From positions 44,735,491-44,799,490 of the forward strand of contig OX104130.1 in the NCBI GenBank assembly GCA_944470555.2: a stretch of DNA of 64,000 nt, read 5' to 3'. Source of the DNA: Heterobilharzia americana (taxonomy: Eukaryota; Platyhelminthes; Trematoda; Strigeidida; Schistosomatidae). Each line of letters begins with the position of its first letter. Positions within the stretch are counted from its first letter, which is position 1. Position numbers and translations under genes: made by a program. Positions 51,601 through 58,429 of this stretch are shown one piece after another. Below the pieces are notes generated by a model. The model made no database searches. It had not been told where the DNA came from and saw only the letters and a list, made by a program, of their open reading frames with translations.

Positions 51601-54600
51601 ACATCCTCATCTGTGCCACCGCAACCGCCTGTAGTTGGAACGCTGCTGCTTAGACAGGTAGGTGAAAGCAACAACTTCCTTCAAATTGTTGTTGTTGTTG
51701 TTGTTGTTGGTTGGGTATCTTCATCACCTCCGTCTTCTCCATGTTCATCTGAAGGGAGTTCCATCTTCCTTCGCTACATCGCCTGTTCTGCCAATTTGTT
51801 GGTTTTCGCCTGTAGATCTTCGAGTTTGTGCGACAAGACATTGGACACAAATCATCATTGTTGACGAAATCCAAATTTTCTAGGGTCTTTTCATCGGTCC
51901 ATGCAGCGTATGTCCCTCTTCTCGCTCCTCACAGTTTCTTGTATGATCCGTTCTATGATGATGCCTAGCACATCTTTGCAATTTGATGCGCACATGATTA
52001 GTTCTTCCTGAAACCAGCTAGTCAGGCAGCCAGCCTGTTCCGGTTGTAATTTGAATCCAGGTCATGTTCTAGTCTCTCTGGGATGATGCGGCCTAATATT
52101 TTGCTTGGTGTGGACAGAGATGGAGCATGATTTCTTACCATTTCTAGGAAAGACTTACGGGAGTTCGACAAGGCAGTCCTTCTTCCCGTCATCAGATACC
52201 TTCACTTCCTTCCTCCTTAACCTTGTGCTATAGTGGTGTGAGCATGTCTGCAGATGTCTCTGCTCTGCGTCTTTTTTCAGTGCTTCTGGAGGGATTCCAT
52301 CTGGTCCTTCTGCTTTCATAGATTTCAGTAACTTTATGGCGTTCAGGACTTCACTTCTGCTTTTGTCGGAGGGTTTGTGTTGACTGGTGGTTCTGTGAGT
52401 GAGCTTCTGGTAGTATTTCTGGACTAGTTGCAGGTGGTGGTGGTGATCGAGTCAAGAGTTTTTTGAAGTGGTCAGCCGATCTTTTTTTTTGTTTCTCCTC
52501 TTTGCTAACTAAGTTTCCTTCACTATTTTTCATTGGTTTCATCTGTGTTGTGTTGATGTCTTCCCTATCAGATAGTGACCTGGTTATTTGATATAGTGTT
52601 GTCATGTCTCTCCTACCAGCCATCAGCCTGTTCTGCTTCACTTGCAAGTGTGTCGTAGAAGTGTCTTTTGCCTTTCGACAGACTCTTCTTCACTCCTTTG
52701 TCCAGTGTTGTGTAGGTTGTATTCAGTTCTGCTTTTCGCTGTTAATCCGTGCACTGCACTGGTTCGCCTGCTTCACCATCTTCCTCTCCCTGCTCTATCG
52801 GCCTCCATGTGTCCGTGTAGATCCATTCGTTGTCTCGTCTTGTTTCTTCTTCCTTCCTAACACGGTTATGCAAGTTCCCCTCCACATTTCGTTCAAAGAG
52901 TTCTAGTGTTCTTCCACATAGGTTTGTTCACGGATGTTGCTTAATGTCTCCCATTTTGTTGTGATGACTGACGTGAAGATGTCTTTTGTGGTTTCATCCT
53001 TTAGTCTCTGAGTGTTGAACTTGAACTGTGTTCTATCACCAACTTCTGTAAAGGCTTTCAATTTGATTTTGTGGGTTTCTTGTAGTAGATAGTAAGTGGT
53101 TTGAACCTACATCTGCTCCTTTTCTTGATTTTGTGTCCAGTAGGCTTCGTCTCCACTTTCTTGAGACAGTATATTAGTGAACTATGTGAGGTTGTTTTTA
53201 TTCATAGCTGTTGCGTATTATTTTTCATGGTTAACGTTCCAATTAATTTTATTTTGTAGTTGGATATCCTCAAGCGAAAAAATCTTGAGCAGCAAAGACA
53301 GCTGTCTTCTTCTTTTTCTGGTCGAATGACTCAAAGCGTTATTGGAATGTCAGGGGCGAACTGGAGTTCATTACGTAAACCGGTTAGTCGAGTATCTTTA
53401 ACTGGTTCAAAGTACGGTCGTAATCGGTTTGTTGGAGCAGCTAAAGCTAAATGGGCTCTGGTTTCTCAAAAACTGGATGCAGATGTTGAACGGCGTAAAA
53501 AGTCTGCACGCCTAGAACATGATCTACAGACGTGGATTCGTGAGCGTGAGAGTTTAGGACGCAAACTGAAACGACTACAGCTGCGCAGAGCTCGTATTGA
53601 AGAAAATATTACAGATGAATCAGAACAAGTCAGTAACTCATGTCGACTTGCTGAATTCAATGAACAAGTATGTTTTATTATGCTACTACTTAGATCTTGT
53701 CGATTTACGAATTGAATGACTCATTGTTGAAGATAACATGCGATTTCTCATCATGTATATGATTTTTTTCTGCTGTTTTAGATAAGAAATGTTACAGCGC
53801 AACTCGAATCTGTCCAGGATGCAATACAAGAATGTCAAGCTAGTATTATCGAATTTGAGAAATGTGAATCTCAGTCATCAAAAATCACTGGGAATAAACA
53901 AGCAAAGTCCATTGACTCACGACAAGGCCTCTCTTCGAACATCAGTCAGTCGAATAGCGTTCATGCATTATTCTCAAGTTGTACATTAACGGAAGCCCGC
54001 TTTCTGCTTGCTCAACTTTTTGAGACGGCCGTTTCTCGTGGTTTGTTAGCAAGTCGATTACAACAAAATGAAGCTCAACTAAGAGCCAATCTATCGGTAA
54101 GGGAACAAGAACGGGAGCAGGAATTAGAAATGCTCAAGTTAGCAATGCAACATGCTGGAATACCGCCTGACAGTTTGGAAGCAATCTTTTCCGTTAACGA
54201 GCGTTCAGTTAAAAAAACTAACTATTGCCCACATCATGGAACACTAAGTAATCCTGGTTGTGAATGTTGTACCTATGGTATATCATCTGCACCGATTTCT
54301 TCTGAAGATTCCTCAGATGATGTACAGAACGGGGATAATCAGTTACAGATGGATCCCAGCCTCTCAAATAATCAGATTAATTTTAGCTGTCTCTCCGCTC
54401 ATCAGATGTCCCAATCTATGTATGCTAATTTGGAATTATCAAATGCGTCAAAATCCGGTGAGTGCTTGAGTTTTTTTCTAAGCTCGCAACAAATTTTCGT
54501 TGGTATACTTGGGCTTAGGAAATCGGCATAATTTTAACTGTTGCAATCTCTGAGTGTTAAATAAGTTTTCTCGAAGCATATGTCGTGTTTTCAAGTATCT

Positions 54601-54773
54601 GGAAAGACTATATTGCGTGTTGTTATTTATGCGATTTCCGGTGAAAGTTTTCTTTGACTTGTTCTAGATTGGATTGAGGAATAAACATTATTGTCCTTGC
54701 AATCTGCAACTTTTTGCATTGCACATAATACTAGTCATTCATTACTTCGGTTTGTACCGCTTGTCAGATTTGC

Positions 54774-54854
<81 letters not shown>

Positions 54855-57322
54855 AATGCACCCAGCAACCACTGATATGTGGATTAGTCACTGAGCCACA
54901 TCTATTTTCAGAGTAATAATACCTTGCTTCCCAGGCGTCAGTATTTGTGATGGGGTACGAACCAGTTACCCATCGATTGAAAGTTGGGACTCTAGACGTT
55001 GCTCCACATGTGTACAAATCCCTAGCAGTTCTAATTATGCACGGTTAGTTACGTCCTCAGAGTAAATAAACTTTTCGGTAGTGCCAACGTACTCCTTTTC
55101 TTTCTAGTGACACTAACATTTGAAGGCTTTATTCGTTGGCAGTACCAAGGGAAAGACACAAAAATCAACGTAGAACCTCGCACACAGGTGCATCAGCTTA
55201 AGTTGGAAATCTTCTCAGTAGTATACAAACAACTGGTGGGAGAATAAGGGTGATATCATAGTCAATACAGTTTTGTGAGAGAATAGACAATTTGAAGATA
55301 AAGGTTGGTGCAAGTATTCCAACTTTGAACGAGGCGTCAAAGAGTGAATACATCTGCGCCATTGTGGCCGACTTTCAGCCATGTCACCAAGAGTCATCAT
55401 CCACTGATTACTTCGGTTTTGGGGACCCCAACCTTGCAGTCTACATCTCTCCATAAGACTCAAACCAACAGTCACAGACCTGATGCACTACTGTCACGTA
55501 TTAGTCTGAACACCTTTGACCCTGTTTCAACCTACCCCAGCTTCTTCCAGGATGGCATGTCGACGTAAACGGCGGGTCGCCATGCGCAGTACGTGCCGAC
55601 GCCACTTCAGTCGACTAAGATTCATAACCTCTTTCTTGCCTGGTATCCTTCGTCTAACCTTACCATTACCCACACTTTGATTCTACCAAATTGGAGCAAT
55701 GTTAGAAGACACCTGTGTTCAAAACCCTGTGATCGCTTCACATCTACTTTAACGGCTTGTCTTGCAGCCATATAACAGCACCGAACGGATTGTAGCGTAG
55801 TATACTCATCCTTTGACACATTGTCGGACATCTTGCTAGTAGGCACCAGAGATGACGCAAGTTAGCAAATGACAAATGGGCCCCCTTTATCCGAGCTGAG
55901 ATTTCGTCAGCAACCAGCCCGTTCGGGCTGATGCTACTCCCCAAGTAAGTGAAGTTGTCGACATATTTTGCCACTTCACTGGTTATCATTGAACTGGGAG
56001 TACTCTCAGTAGATCAGCCCTGGAGCATCAGCTTACTTTGGTAGGTGTGAGACTCATGTTCACTACACTGCAATTTCCGCTCAACGCGTTCAGAAGACTG
56101 CATTTTGTCAGCGTCTTCATCTATTAGAAAAATTTCGTCTGCATACTCCAAATCAACAAGACAACCTCCAGAGAGTAGATCAATCCCTGTGAAGTCGGCC
56201 ATACCTTAGATTCTGGGCATTTATACGTCTATGACGAGGTTAAATGGGAGTTGTGACAGTGAGGAATCTTTGTGGACACCACTTGTGTTCGTGAGTTTTA
56301 ATGGCAATTCTTCATAAGCCCTTACGTGACTGCATGAGTTCGAGTAGAGAGCTTTGATAAGCACCGTATACTTGCTTGGTACTCCCTTCACAGTCAAACA
56401 CCACGTCACCTCCCTCGAAGTTACAGGTACAAAACGTTGATCACAGAGTTCCCAGTTTATTTATCTCAATCAACTCTCATCGATCTAAGTCTTTCATGGA
56501 AGTATCATGAATTTTAACGTTTGAAAAGTTCTATGGTCATTTAGAAAAGTCAGGTGTCACATCAGTCTTGACGGTACGATGTTTTCACAAAATTACGTGT
56601 AGATAAAGTTTCACCTTCTTCACTTAACTCAAATTTCCTTAGTTGTTACTTAGCCTAAATTGGTGAATTCCTCATAAAGTGAGTATTTTATGGTACTCAG
56701 TTTTAATTTTTACTAGACAAGTTCGAATTTATAAAGAATATTGTCTTAGTTCTAATGATTTTTCACTATTACGCCAACCAACAGATGAGTAGTTATTCCT
56801 TTTCGTCAAAGCAAACTGCCAACAGCTGACGCTTGTTTGCTATGTGTACTTTCTGCATTTTTGATGTTCTTGTGTCTTCCTAACTAAACATAGATATTAT
56901 TTCAGATCTTATTCCCATGATTCAAGCAGATCTGAAAGATTACATTTTTCATTTCCTGGAGATTTTTCATATTTTTGAGTCGTTAGTTATATCATGAAGT
57001 AGCTTTTTTCGTTTATGACTTACACTTTTAGGTTAAAAATAGGGAAAAGTATAACGGTGATTAAATGAATAACTTGAGTTTTTTCTAAATGCTATAATAA
57101 TAACTAAACAACTTCGTGCTCATGGTTTCACTTTCAGATGCATCAGATATGCCTAATGGTTACGGAGTTTCAGATAAGTGAGTTGCTAGTATTATTTATT
57201 GTTCATGTTTTTTTTACTGTACTGTAATCTCCACTTGTAGTGGTATGACAAATCTGTATCTTGATCGGCCTTACTATTCTCAAGCTATTGCTAATCTAAG
57301 TCGCATTGTAACCACTTTTTAG
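14828..57322 (+). CDS. KIF21: KIF21-type kinesin-4 motor protein gene, 20 exons
   Basis: Plus-strand split gene for a microtubule motor of the kinesin-4/KIF21 family; relatives walk to microtubule plus ends and restrain their growth. Exons: 14828-14898, 14932-15111, 15143-15184, 15215-15397, 22878-22919, 25727-25819, 27082-27213, 30560-30757, 37846-38157, 41027-41161, 43659-43867, 44172-44548, 45225-45397, 46439-46574, 47863-48209, 48332-48631, 53260-53667, 53782-54457, 57138-57177, 57241-57322. All have GT/AG borders and matching phases except for one apparently missing base in exon 3. Predicted length is about 1378 residues: motor domain about 19-390 (P-loop GQTGSGKT 97-104, switch I SSRSH 227-231, switch II DLAGSE 287-292), neck and coiled coil 400-530, basic and acidic linker 560-770, coiled coil 780-980, C-terminal helices 1000-1250. 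An in-frame TAA at 14822 precedes the ATG. No WD40 domain is seen. Order and motifs follow vertebrate KIF21A/B from memory; no alignment was run. Confidence 0.93.
14932..15111 (+). CDS. KIF21: Kinesin exon 2 (residues 24-83)
   Basis: Follows a 33-base intron. It encodes RIRPQ, then a [13 protein letters not shown] stretch and FTYDHVF, all typical of the KIF21 motor N-lobe. The favoured donor is GTTTGT at 15112 (phase 2). A second possible donor, GTCACT at 15116, would keep the frame open but leave a 27-base intron. Confidence 0.85.
15143..15184 (+). CDS. KIF21: Kinesin exon 3 ([10 protein letters not shown], residues 84-98)
   Basis: Short exon after a 31-base intron. It encodes [10 protein letters not shown], the segment leading into the P-loop. 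Reading in from exon 2 in phase 2 gives Gly-Cys-Met-Asp-Gly, as expected for the family, but the frame then breaks. One base is missing around 15153-15155 for the rest to be in frame. The donor is GTATGT at 15185. Confidence 0.8.
15215..15397 (+). CDS. KIF21: Kinesin exon 4 (P-loop, residues 99-159)
   Basis: Preceded by a 30-base intron. It opens with [14 protein letters not shown]: together with GQ from exon 3 this is the ATP-binding P-loop. It continues through [11 protein letters not shown] to FKVVAQFLE, ending in phase 0 at GTAGGT. The next intron is 7,480 bases, a sharp switch from micro- to macro-introns. Confidence 0.93.
17466..20850 (-). mobile_element. Decayed LINE-A copy, endonuclease to 3' end
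   Basis: Minus strand from about 20500: endonuclease pieces ([40 protein letters not shown]), then RT with NHRGIS near 18955 and a catalytic box [13 protein letters not shown] (YADD changed to YAND) near 18480. Then come [19 protein letters not shown], the C-terminal [20 protein letters not shown] and LRMPSHHF, and a 3' end with GTGTGGCAACTT (reverse strand) near 17500. Frames are broken throughout. Bases 17466-18249 are an inverted near-identical copy of 27704-28487. The part above 20520 is uncertain. Confidence 0.82.
21190..22470 (+). mobile_element. LINE-A fragment, RT region
   Basis: Plus-strand remnants: a worn [14 protein letters not shown] segment near 21270, a HQVFTL-like segment near 21410, [12 protein letters not shown] sequence near 21965, and [13 protein letters not shown] with [19 protein letters not shown] at 22285-22385. 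Frames are broken. Confidence 0.72.
22878..22919 (+). CDS. KIF21: Kinesin exon 5 ([14 protein letters not shown])
   Basis: A 42-base exon, phase 0 at both ends, encoding the kinesin signature [11 protein letters not shown] (residues 160-173). It follows a pyrimidine tract and TTTGCAG, with donor GTGAGC. Confidence 0.92.
23040..23205 (-). mobile_element. Sm-alpha-like SINE (minus strand)
   Basis: On the minus strand: tRNA-like head with AGTGGATAACGC (A-box region near 23200) and B box GGTTCGAGTCTC (near 23150). Then a hammerhead remnant (23071-23111) and an end reading TGGATTCCACTGCTAGTCGC. This is the classic Sm-alpha layout. Confidence 0.8.
23071..23111 (-). ncRNA. Hammerhead ribozyme remnant
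   Basis: Minus strand: CTGACGA (fits CUGANGA), GTCC/GGAC helix II, but the following GAAA is replaced by AAAA, losing the essential G12. The cleavage-site GTC is kept. Predicted inactive. Confidence 0.75.
24030..24205 (+). mobile_element. tRNA-like SINE, decayed copy of the 3541 type
   Basis: A-box-like TGGCCTAATGG (24042-24052), B-box-like GGATTCAATCC (24085-24095), then GTGCGCACTGCTGAGTCCC and CAGCTGTCTAGTGCTCC as in the 3541 element. The tail differs after TTTCCAACCTG. Confidence 0.78.
24115..24157 (+). ncRNA. Broken hammerhead ribozyme
   Basis: Same position as in the 3541 SINE. The core has lost three bases (CTGA joins GTCC directly) and GAAA has become GGAG. Helix I arms remain largely pairable. 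Predicted inactive. Confidence 0.7.
24826..25075 (+). mobile_element. tRNA-like SINE, second family
   Basis: tRNA-like head ending in a worn B box (GGTCCGAACCCCG), then CACACAATAGGTGTGGCTCA, GCACGAATGTGCACACGGTT and a tail. The same body appears at 38636-38800 and 46125-46335. No hammerhead motif is found in this family. Confidence 0.65.
25727..25819 (+). CDS. KIF21: Kinesin exon 6 (residues 174-204)
   Basis: A 93-base exon in phase 0 encoding [21 protein letters not shown], the family's I.I.E...G.I...GV strand region. The acceptor is CTTTTTAG and the donor GTTAGT. Confidence 0.92.
25820..27081 (+). other. Kinesin intron 6 (1.3 kb)
   Basis: AT-rich, no repeat or coding motif recognised. Confidence 0.7.
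27082..27213 (+). CDS. KIF21: Kinesin exon 7 (switch I, residues 205-248)
   Basis: A 132-base exon in phase 0 encoding [20 protein letters not shown] then [13 protein letters not shown]. NxxSSRSH is the switch I nucleotide-sensing loop. The acceptor is TTTCCAG and the donor GTGAGT. Confidence 0.94.
27562..27610. repeat. (TA)n microsatellite
   Basis: Uninterrupted TA dinucleotides, about 24 units, in kinesin intron 7. Confidence 0.95.
27704..28487 (+). mobile_element. LINE-A 3' fragment, inverted twin of 17466-18249
   Basis: Plus strand: [52 protein letters not shown], then a non-coding 3' end with GTGTGGCAACTTGAACC. It is a 784-base reverse complement of 17466-18249 with very few differences (one seen at 27712). 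The RT start and endonuclease are absent, so it is 5'-truncated. Confidence 0.92.
29240..29655 (+). mobile_element. LINE-A 3' end fragment
   Basis: Shares the order GGTTGG, CAGGATGGTTAGAC, TGGCACCAGTC, CTGTTGGTTTGAGCCGTG and GAAGTGTGGCAACTTGAA with 28110-28487, but is more diverged. It is only the untranslated 3' end plus a little coding tail. Confidence 0.75.
30560..30757 (+). CDS. KIF21: Kinesin exon 8 (switch II, residues 249-314)
   Basis: A 198-base exon. The first 25 residues are an Asp/Ser-rich loop that varies in the family. Then come [20 protein letters not shown] and [21 protein letters not shown] is switch [12 protein letters not shown] is strongly conserved. The donor is GTAAGT. 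Confidence 0.95.
30925..31190 (-). mobile_element. LINE RT fragment with YADD
   Basis: Minus strand 30950-30995 encodes [16 protein letters not shown], the RT catalytic box. The rest to about 31190 is a worn RT segment. The clade is not certain. Confidence 0.7.
31600..31835 (+). mobile_element. LINE-A endonuclease fragment, copy 1
   Basis: Plus strand 31660-31775 encodes [20 protein letters not shown] and [10 protein letters not shown], the GDFNAQVG endonuclease motif. It is repeated at 31945-32016 in a second copy. Confidence 0.72.
31836..31940 (+). repeat. SINE tail between two LINE copies
   Basis: AATCCAATAGGTGTGGGCTGAATGTGCATAAGGGTTACTG resembles the body of the second SINE family (24950-25000). 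It lies exactly between the duplicated endonuclease pieces. Confidence 0.55.
31941..33235 (+). mobile_element. LINE-A copy, endonuclease to early RT
   Basis: Plus strand: [21 protein letters not shown] (31950), [13 protein letters not shown] and a QIDHIAV-like segment (32130-32215), a linker with arginine-rich RT precursor sequence (32570-32760), KSRKSCK-type and SKKGE segments, then [13 protein letters not shown] sequence at 33115-33140 and [12 protein letters not shown] near 33200. Frames are shifted repeatedly. It ends where an opposite-strand copy begins. Confidence 0.72.
33286..35650 (-). mobile_element. LINE-A copy, RT to 3' end
   Basis: Minus strand, fairly well kept. A 238-codon frame from 34786 has [47 protein letters not shown] (catalytic D region) and [10 protein letters not shown]. 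Further down are a [19 protein letters not shown] segment near 33660 and the [20 protein letters not shown] tail near 33480. The YADD region is in another frame. Above 34800 only weak endonuclease and linker traces are seen. Confidence 0.85.
37846..38157 (+). CDS. KIF21: Kinesin exon 9 (motor C-terminal half and neck, residues 315-418)
   Basis: A 312-base exon encoding [44 protein letters not shown] and [13 protein letters not shown], the standard end of a kinesin motor domain. It then runs into a helical neck rich in Leu, Ala and Glu. The donor is GTCAGT. Confidence 0.96.
38636..38800 (+). mobile_element. tRNA-like SINE, second family
   Basis: B-box-like GGGTTTGAACCCAGC (near 38690), then CAACCAGGTGATA, CACACAATATATGTGGCTCA and CAGGAATGTTCACAAGGTTT, matching the element at 24826 in order. 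Confidence 0.6.
39750..40300 (-). mobile_element. LINE-A RT remnant
   Basis: Minus strand: [18 protein letters not shown] near 40150 (compare [16 protein letters not shown]), followed by a worn [11 protein letters not shown] stretch near 40040 and a LEYKER-like C-terminal part. Strongly decayed. Confidence 0.6.
41027..41161 (+). CDS. KIF21: Kinesin exon 10 (neck coiled coil, residues 419-463)
   Basis: A 135-base exon in phase 0. GKRL at the start and the [16 protein letters not shown] heptad region match the KIF21 neck in position and style. The donor is GTAAGC. Confidence 0.9.
41258..42145 (+). mobile_element. RTE-type LINE 3' fragment
   Basis: Plus strand: [13 protein letters not shown] (41410), a CAA microsatellite (41451-41474), [39 protein letters not shown] sequence, KELWQRTNE, then [16 protein letters not shown], the usual RTE RT tail. 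It ends near CCCTATTTTTCACTAGGAACCC. Bases 41284-41967 are a near-identical inverted copy of 51193-51876. Confidence 0.88.
41451..41474 (+). repeat. (CAA)n tract inside RTE element
   Basis: About eight CAA units within the RT coding tail. The same tract is at 51687-51710 and 62832-62855 on the opposite strand, so it belongs to this RTE subfamily. Confidence 0.9.
42640..43490 (+). mobile_element. LINE-A 3' fragment
   Basis: Plus strand: HFSYLGVG, a worn [14 protein letters not shown] region, a [13 protein letters not shown] segment near 42860-42900, and a [17 protein letters not shown] part. Then comes a 3' end with CTATATCATC and ACTGACTGACTG near 43480. Frames broken. Confidence 0.68.
43659..43867 (+). 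CDS. KIF21: Kinesin exon 11 (residues 464-532)
   Basis: Starts after TTCTTCAG with [10 protein letters not shown] and ends in a helix (YTVEVEELR) whose last arginine codon is split (phase 2). It corresponds to the IHSYIKEIEDLR helix of vertebrate KIF21; the middle is Asn/Gln-rich and less conserved. Confidence 0.88.
44172..44548 (+). CDS. KIF21: Kinesin exon 12 (residues 533-658)
   Basis: Continues the helix as [12 protein letters not shown], then a low-complexity Ser/Thr region, then a very basic [11 protein letters not shown] stretch. Vertebrate KIF21 has a similar KRKEKRKKKR block before the acidic linker. The donor is GTGAGT in phase 1. Confidence 0.87.
44875..44965 (-). mobile_element. 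tRNA-like SINE remnant
   Basis: Minus strand: GGTCTCGGGGTTTGATTCCC (B-box-like) followed by GGCTTGGACAGCCAGGTAG, as in the second SINE family. Confidence 0.55.
45225..45397 (+). CDS. KIF21: Kinesin exon 13 (residues 659-716)
   Basis: Phase 1 to 0 exon in the linker: Ser/Arg-rich, then an acidic [17 protein letters not shown] segment. The acceptor is CTTTTAG and the donor GTAAGT. It is placed by phase and acidic composition, since this part of the family is poorly conserved. Confidence 0.78.
46125..46335 (+). mobile_element. tRNA-like SINE, second family
   Basis: CAAGTGGGTCACGGATTCAA (B-box region near 46165), CTCACACGATAGGTGTGGCT, GCATGAATGTGCACACGGTT, then a tail. Closely parallels 24826-25075. 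Confidence 0.65.
46439..46574 (+). CDS. KIF21: Kinesin exon 14 (acidic Ser/Asp linker, residues 717-761)
   Basis: A 136-base exon, phase 0 to 1, of Asn/Asp/Ser-rich sequence ending SNSDSDSE. Vertebrate KIF21 has a comparable Ser/Asp/Glu tract here. The acceptor is GTTTTCAG and the donor GTAAGA. Confidence 0.78.
47863..48209 (+). CDS. KIF21: Kinesin exon 15 (coiled coil, residues 762-877)
   Basis: A 347-base exon. It holds [15 protein letters not shown], then [20 protein letters not shown] and [13 protein letters not shown], matching the KIF21 coiled coil in order and spacing. The donor is GTACGT. Confidence 0.92.
48332..48631 (+). CDS. KIF21: Kinesin exon 16 (coiled coil, residues 878-977)
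   Basis: Exactly 100 codons of charged heptad sequence ([36 protein letters not shown]). It is separated from exon 15 by a 122-base intron. The donor is GTAATC. Confidence 0.91.
49895..50512 (-). mobile_element. RTE-type LINE 3' fragment, truncated
   Basis: Minus strand: a [15 protein letters not shown] tail (50110-50150 region), the [12 protein letters not shown] strand near 50350 and a 3' end with CCTATGTCCCACTGGAACCG and an ATAATAATAAATAA tail. It stops abruptly at 50512 in mid-RT, exactly where the 1.44-kb duplicated tract begins. Confidence 0.82.
50513..51949. repeat. 1.44-kb direct duplication, copy 1
   Basis: Matches 61658-63094 at a fixed offset of 11,145 bases with no indel and about five substitutions seen (for example at 50524, 50626, 51643, 51649, 51942). 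It contains a LINE-A 3' end (plus, 50513-50965) joined to an RTE 3' half (minus, from about 51000). Confidence 0.93.
51000..53165 (-). mobile_element. RTE-type LINE, endonuclease part to 3' end
   Basis: Minus strand from 53165: endonuclease tail (as at 1-290), a [15 protein letters not shown] linker with [17 protein letters not shown] (52640-52380), RT pieces at 52300-51950, [13 protein letters not shown], the CAA repeat, [18 protein letters not shown], and [16 protein letters not shown]. The 3' end is an AATAAATAAATAATAAAT tail near 51000. Compared with the copy at 62150-64000 it lacks about 310 bases of RT at 51949. Confidence 0.85.
53260..53667 (+). CDS. KIF21: Kinesin exon 17 (residues 978-1113)
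   Basis: A 408-base exon. After a Ser-rich linker comes [20 protein letters not shown] and a helical [19 protein letters not shown] segment. These match the conserved KIF21 block around ARMKWQLLERRV and the following Arg/Glu helices. The acceptor is TTTGTAG and the donor GTATGT. Confidence 0.9.
53782..54457 (+). CDS. KIF21: Kinesin exon 18 (C-terminal helices, residues 1114-1338)
   Basis: A 676-base exon. It encodes [20 protein letters not shown], a linker, then [20 protein letters not shown] and an AQLR helix, a clear counterpart of the TEARYLL domain of KIF21. The last 90 residues include a Cys/His-rich patch (CPHH..CECC) and Ser/Asn-rich sequence that I do not recognise. The donor is GTGAGT in phase 1. 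Confidence 0.9.
54777..54851. repeat. (TA)n microsatellite
   Basis: About 37 uninterrupted TA units. Longest simple repeat in the window. Confidence 0.95.
55150..56430 (-). mobile_element. LINE-A 3' half
   Basis: Minus strand: a VRQGxxLS-like end, [20 protein letters not shown] (YADD changed to YADE) near 56140, [20 protein letters not shown] and [19 protein letters not shown] (55960-55850), [14 protein letters not shown] near 55720. The tail [20 protein letters not shown] is at 55420. The 3' end has GTTGGAAATCTTCTC near 55200. Confidence 0.82.
57138..57177 (+). CDS. KIF21: Kinesin exon 19 (residues 1339-1351)
   Basis: A 40-base exon after CTTTCAG, ending at GTGAGT, phase 1 to 2, coding [13 protein letters not shown]. 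It is supported by splice signals and exact phase compatibility with exons 18 and 20 rather than by similarity. Confidence 0.65.
57241..57322 (+). CDS. KIF21: Kinesin exon 20, probable last exon
   Basis: Follows a 63-base intron (acceptor CACTTGTAG), continues in phase 2 and stays open for 26 codons to TAG at 57320-57322. The peptide is not recognised. If a weak donor (GTAACC at 57308) is used instead, the gene could run on to WD40-coding exons outside the window. Confidence 0.55.
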
Positions 57323-58429
57323 AAACAAACCAAAAATTTCTTTATTGTTGTTAAATGTTTGGCATTTTATGTGAACTTAGTCTTTTCAGTTATATATGGG
57401 TAGATGTTATGGCTTTGTTGATTAAATTCGTGAGTTATTGAGTTTTTTTATTCGAGACGTTGAACAGTCCATTGAATCGGCCACACCCATGTTTTTTGTT
57501 TTCTATGGAACGAGAGGACAACAGTGAATCACTAGAAAAGTAGCATTGCGTCTTTATGTTTGTCTAGCTATTAAGATGGTGAGAAGTCAGGTAATTCTTT
57601 ATCAATACAATGCTAAGCAGCTTCTCTATGAGTTAATGTCAGATAGTGAACGTACAGTAGAAACTGCATCTGAAAGAACTACTTTCTCAGTCACTCAACT
57701 TCGTGCTATTAAATCCACATCGTTTACCAGTATGACTATTTGGTTGACGGACTGGCATGTAAGTAAGTACCCAGGGTCGAACATCACAGTTGAAACAAGA
57801 CAAGTAAATGAAGTCATAGCCAGATGTTTTAATGATGGAGGTGGGAGTCTAACCAGTGAGCCAGAAAGTTTCAAATAAGGGATTAAAGCACATAAAAGAA
57901 ACTTTACTTCCCCACGAATATCATTCTGAATTTTTTTCAGAATGACTTACAAAGAAAGAGAAATAGTTATGTGAGCGATAATCCCAATAGGAATAAGAAG
58001 GAGCTCATTGCCTCTTTAATGATTTGCAATATAAGAAAGGGACGTCAGAAAACCTACGTATGTTTTCCAGAAATGCTGGGATTAGAGCGGTACTAGAACC
58101 TACGAATTTTAATGGCCCAATTAGACAATCTAGTTTAATCTTCCAAATATAGTACAGTGAGTGTAAACTCATGTACAGGTGAGACCAGAGGATCGACGTC
58201 AGTTAAGTTGGCAGAATATACGAACTTACGTAAGTCTGGAATGATAGACCCTATCAAGATGATTAATCTAGTGGGTAGTTCAGTCATTTGAAGCATGCAA
58301 TGACACAACCGCAATAGATTTGGACAGAGTAAGTGCTAACGAGAAATGTATTTAGGTGGAGGGTGAAGTTGACGCCTAAATCCTTGTTCTTAGAATTAAC
58401 ACCTAACACATATTGCTACCTTGAAGTAG
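57323..58429. other. No gene recognised after the kinesin stop
   Basis: A 110-codon frame at 57546-57878 has no recognisable motif and ordinary AT-rich composition, so I do not call it. No WD40-like sequence (GH..xV..V, WD ends) was noticed on either strand here. Confidence 0.55.
57421..57426 (+). promoter_or_regulatory. Possible poly(A) signal ATTAAA
   Basis: An ATTAAA hexamer about 100 bases after the kinesin stop codon, followed within 30 bases by a T-rich run. This is the commonest variant of AATAAA. It is compatible with 57322 being the true gene end but is weak evidence in AT-rich DNA. Confidence 0.25.

Larger units (their letters stand above)
48632..53259 (+). other. Kinesin intron 16 (4.6 kb)
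   Basis: 48632-49894 is AT-rich with nothing recognised. From 49895 to 53165 it is a stack of LINE pieces. Confidence 0.75.
54458..57137 (+). other. Kinesin intron 18 (2.7 kb)
   Basis: Holds a 75-base TA microsatellite (54777-54851) and a LINE-A copy (55150-56430 minus). 56431-57137 shows nothing recognisable. Confidence 0.75.

Noticed and set aside
54674..55017. Long reading frames on both strands rich in Ile-Tyr
   Set aside because: They are translations of the TA microsatellite at 54777-54851.
57546..57878. 110-codon frame downstream of the kinesin
   Set aside because: No recognisable domain, no splice or similarity support, and not WD40-like. Kept only as unassigned sequence.
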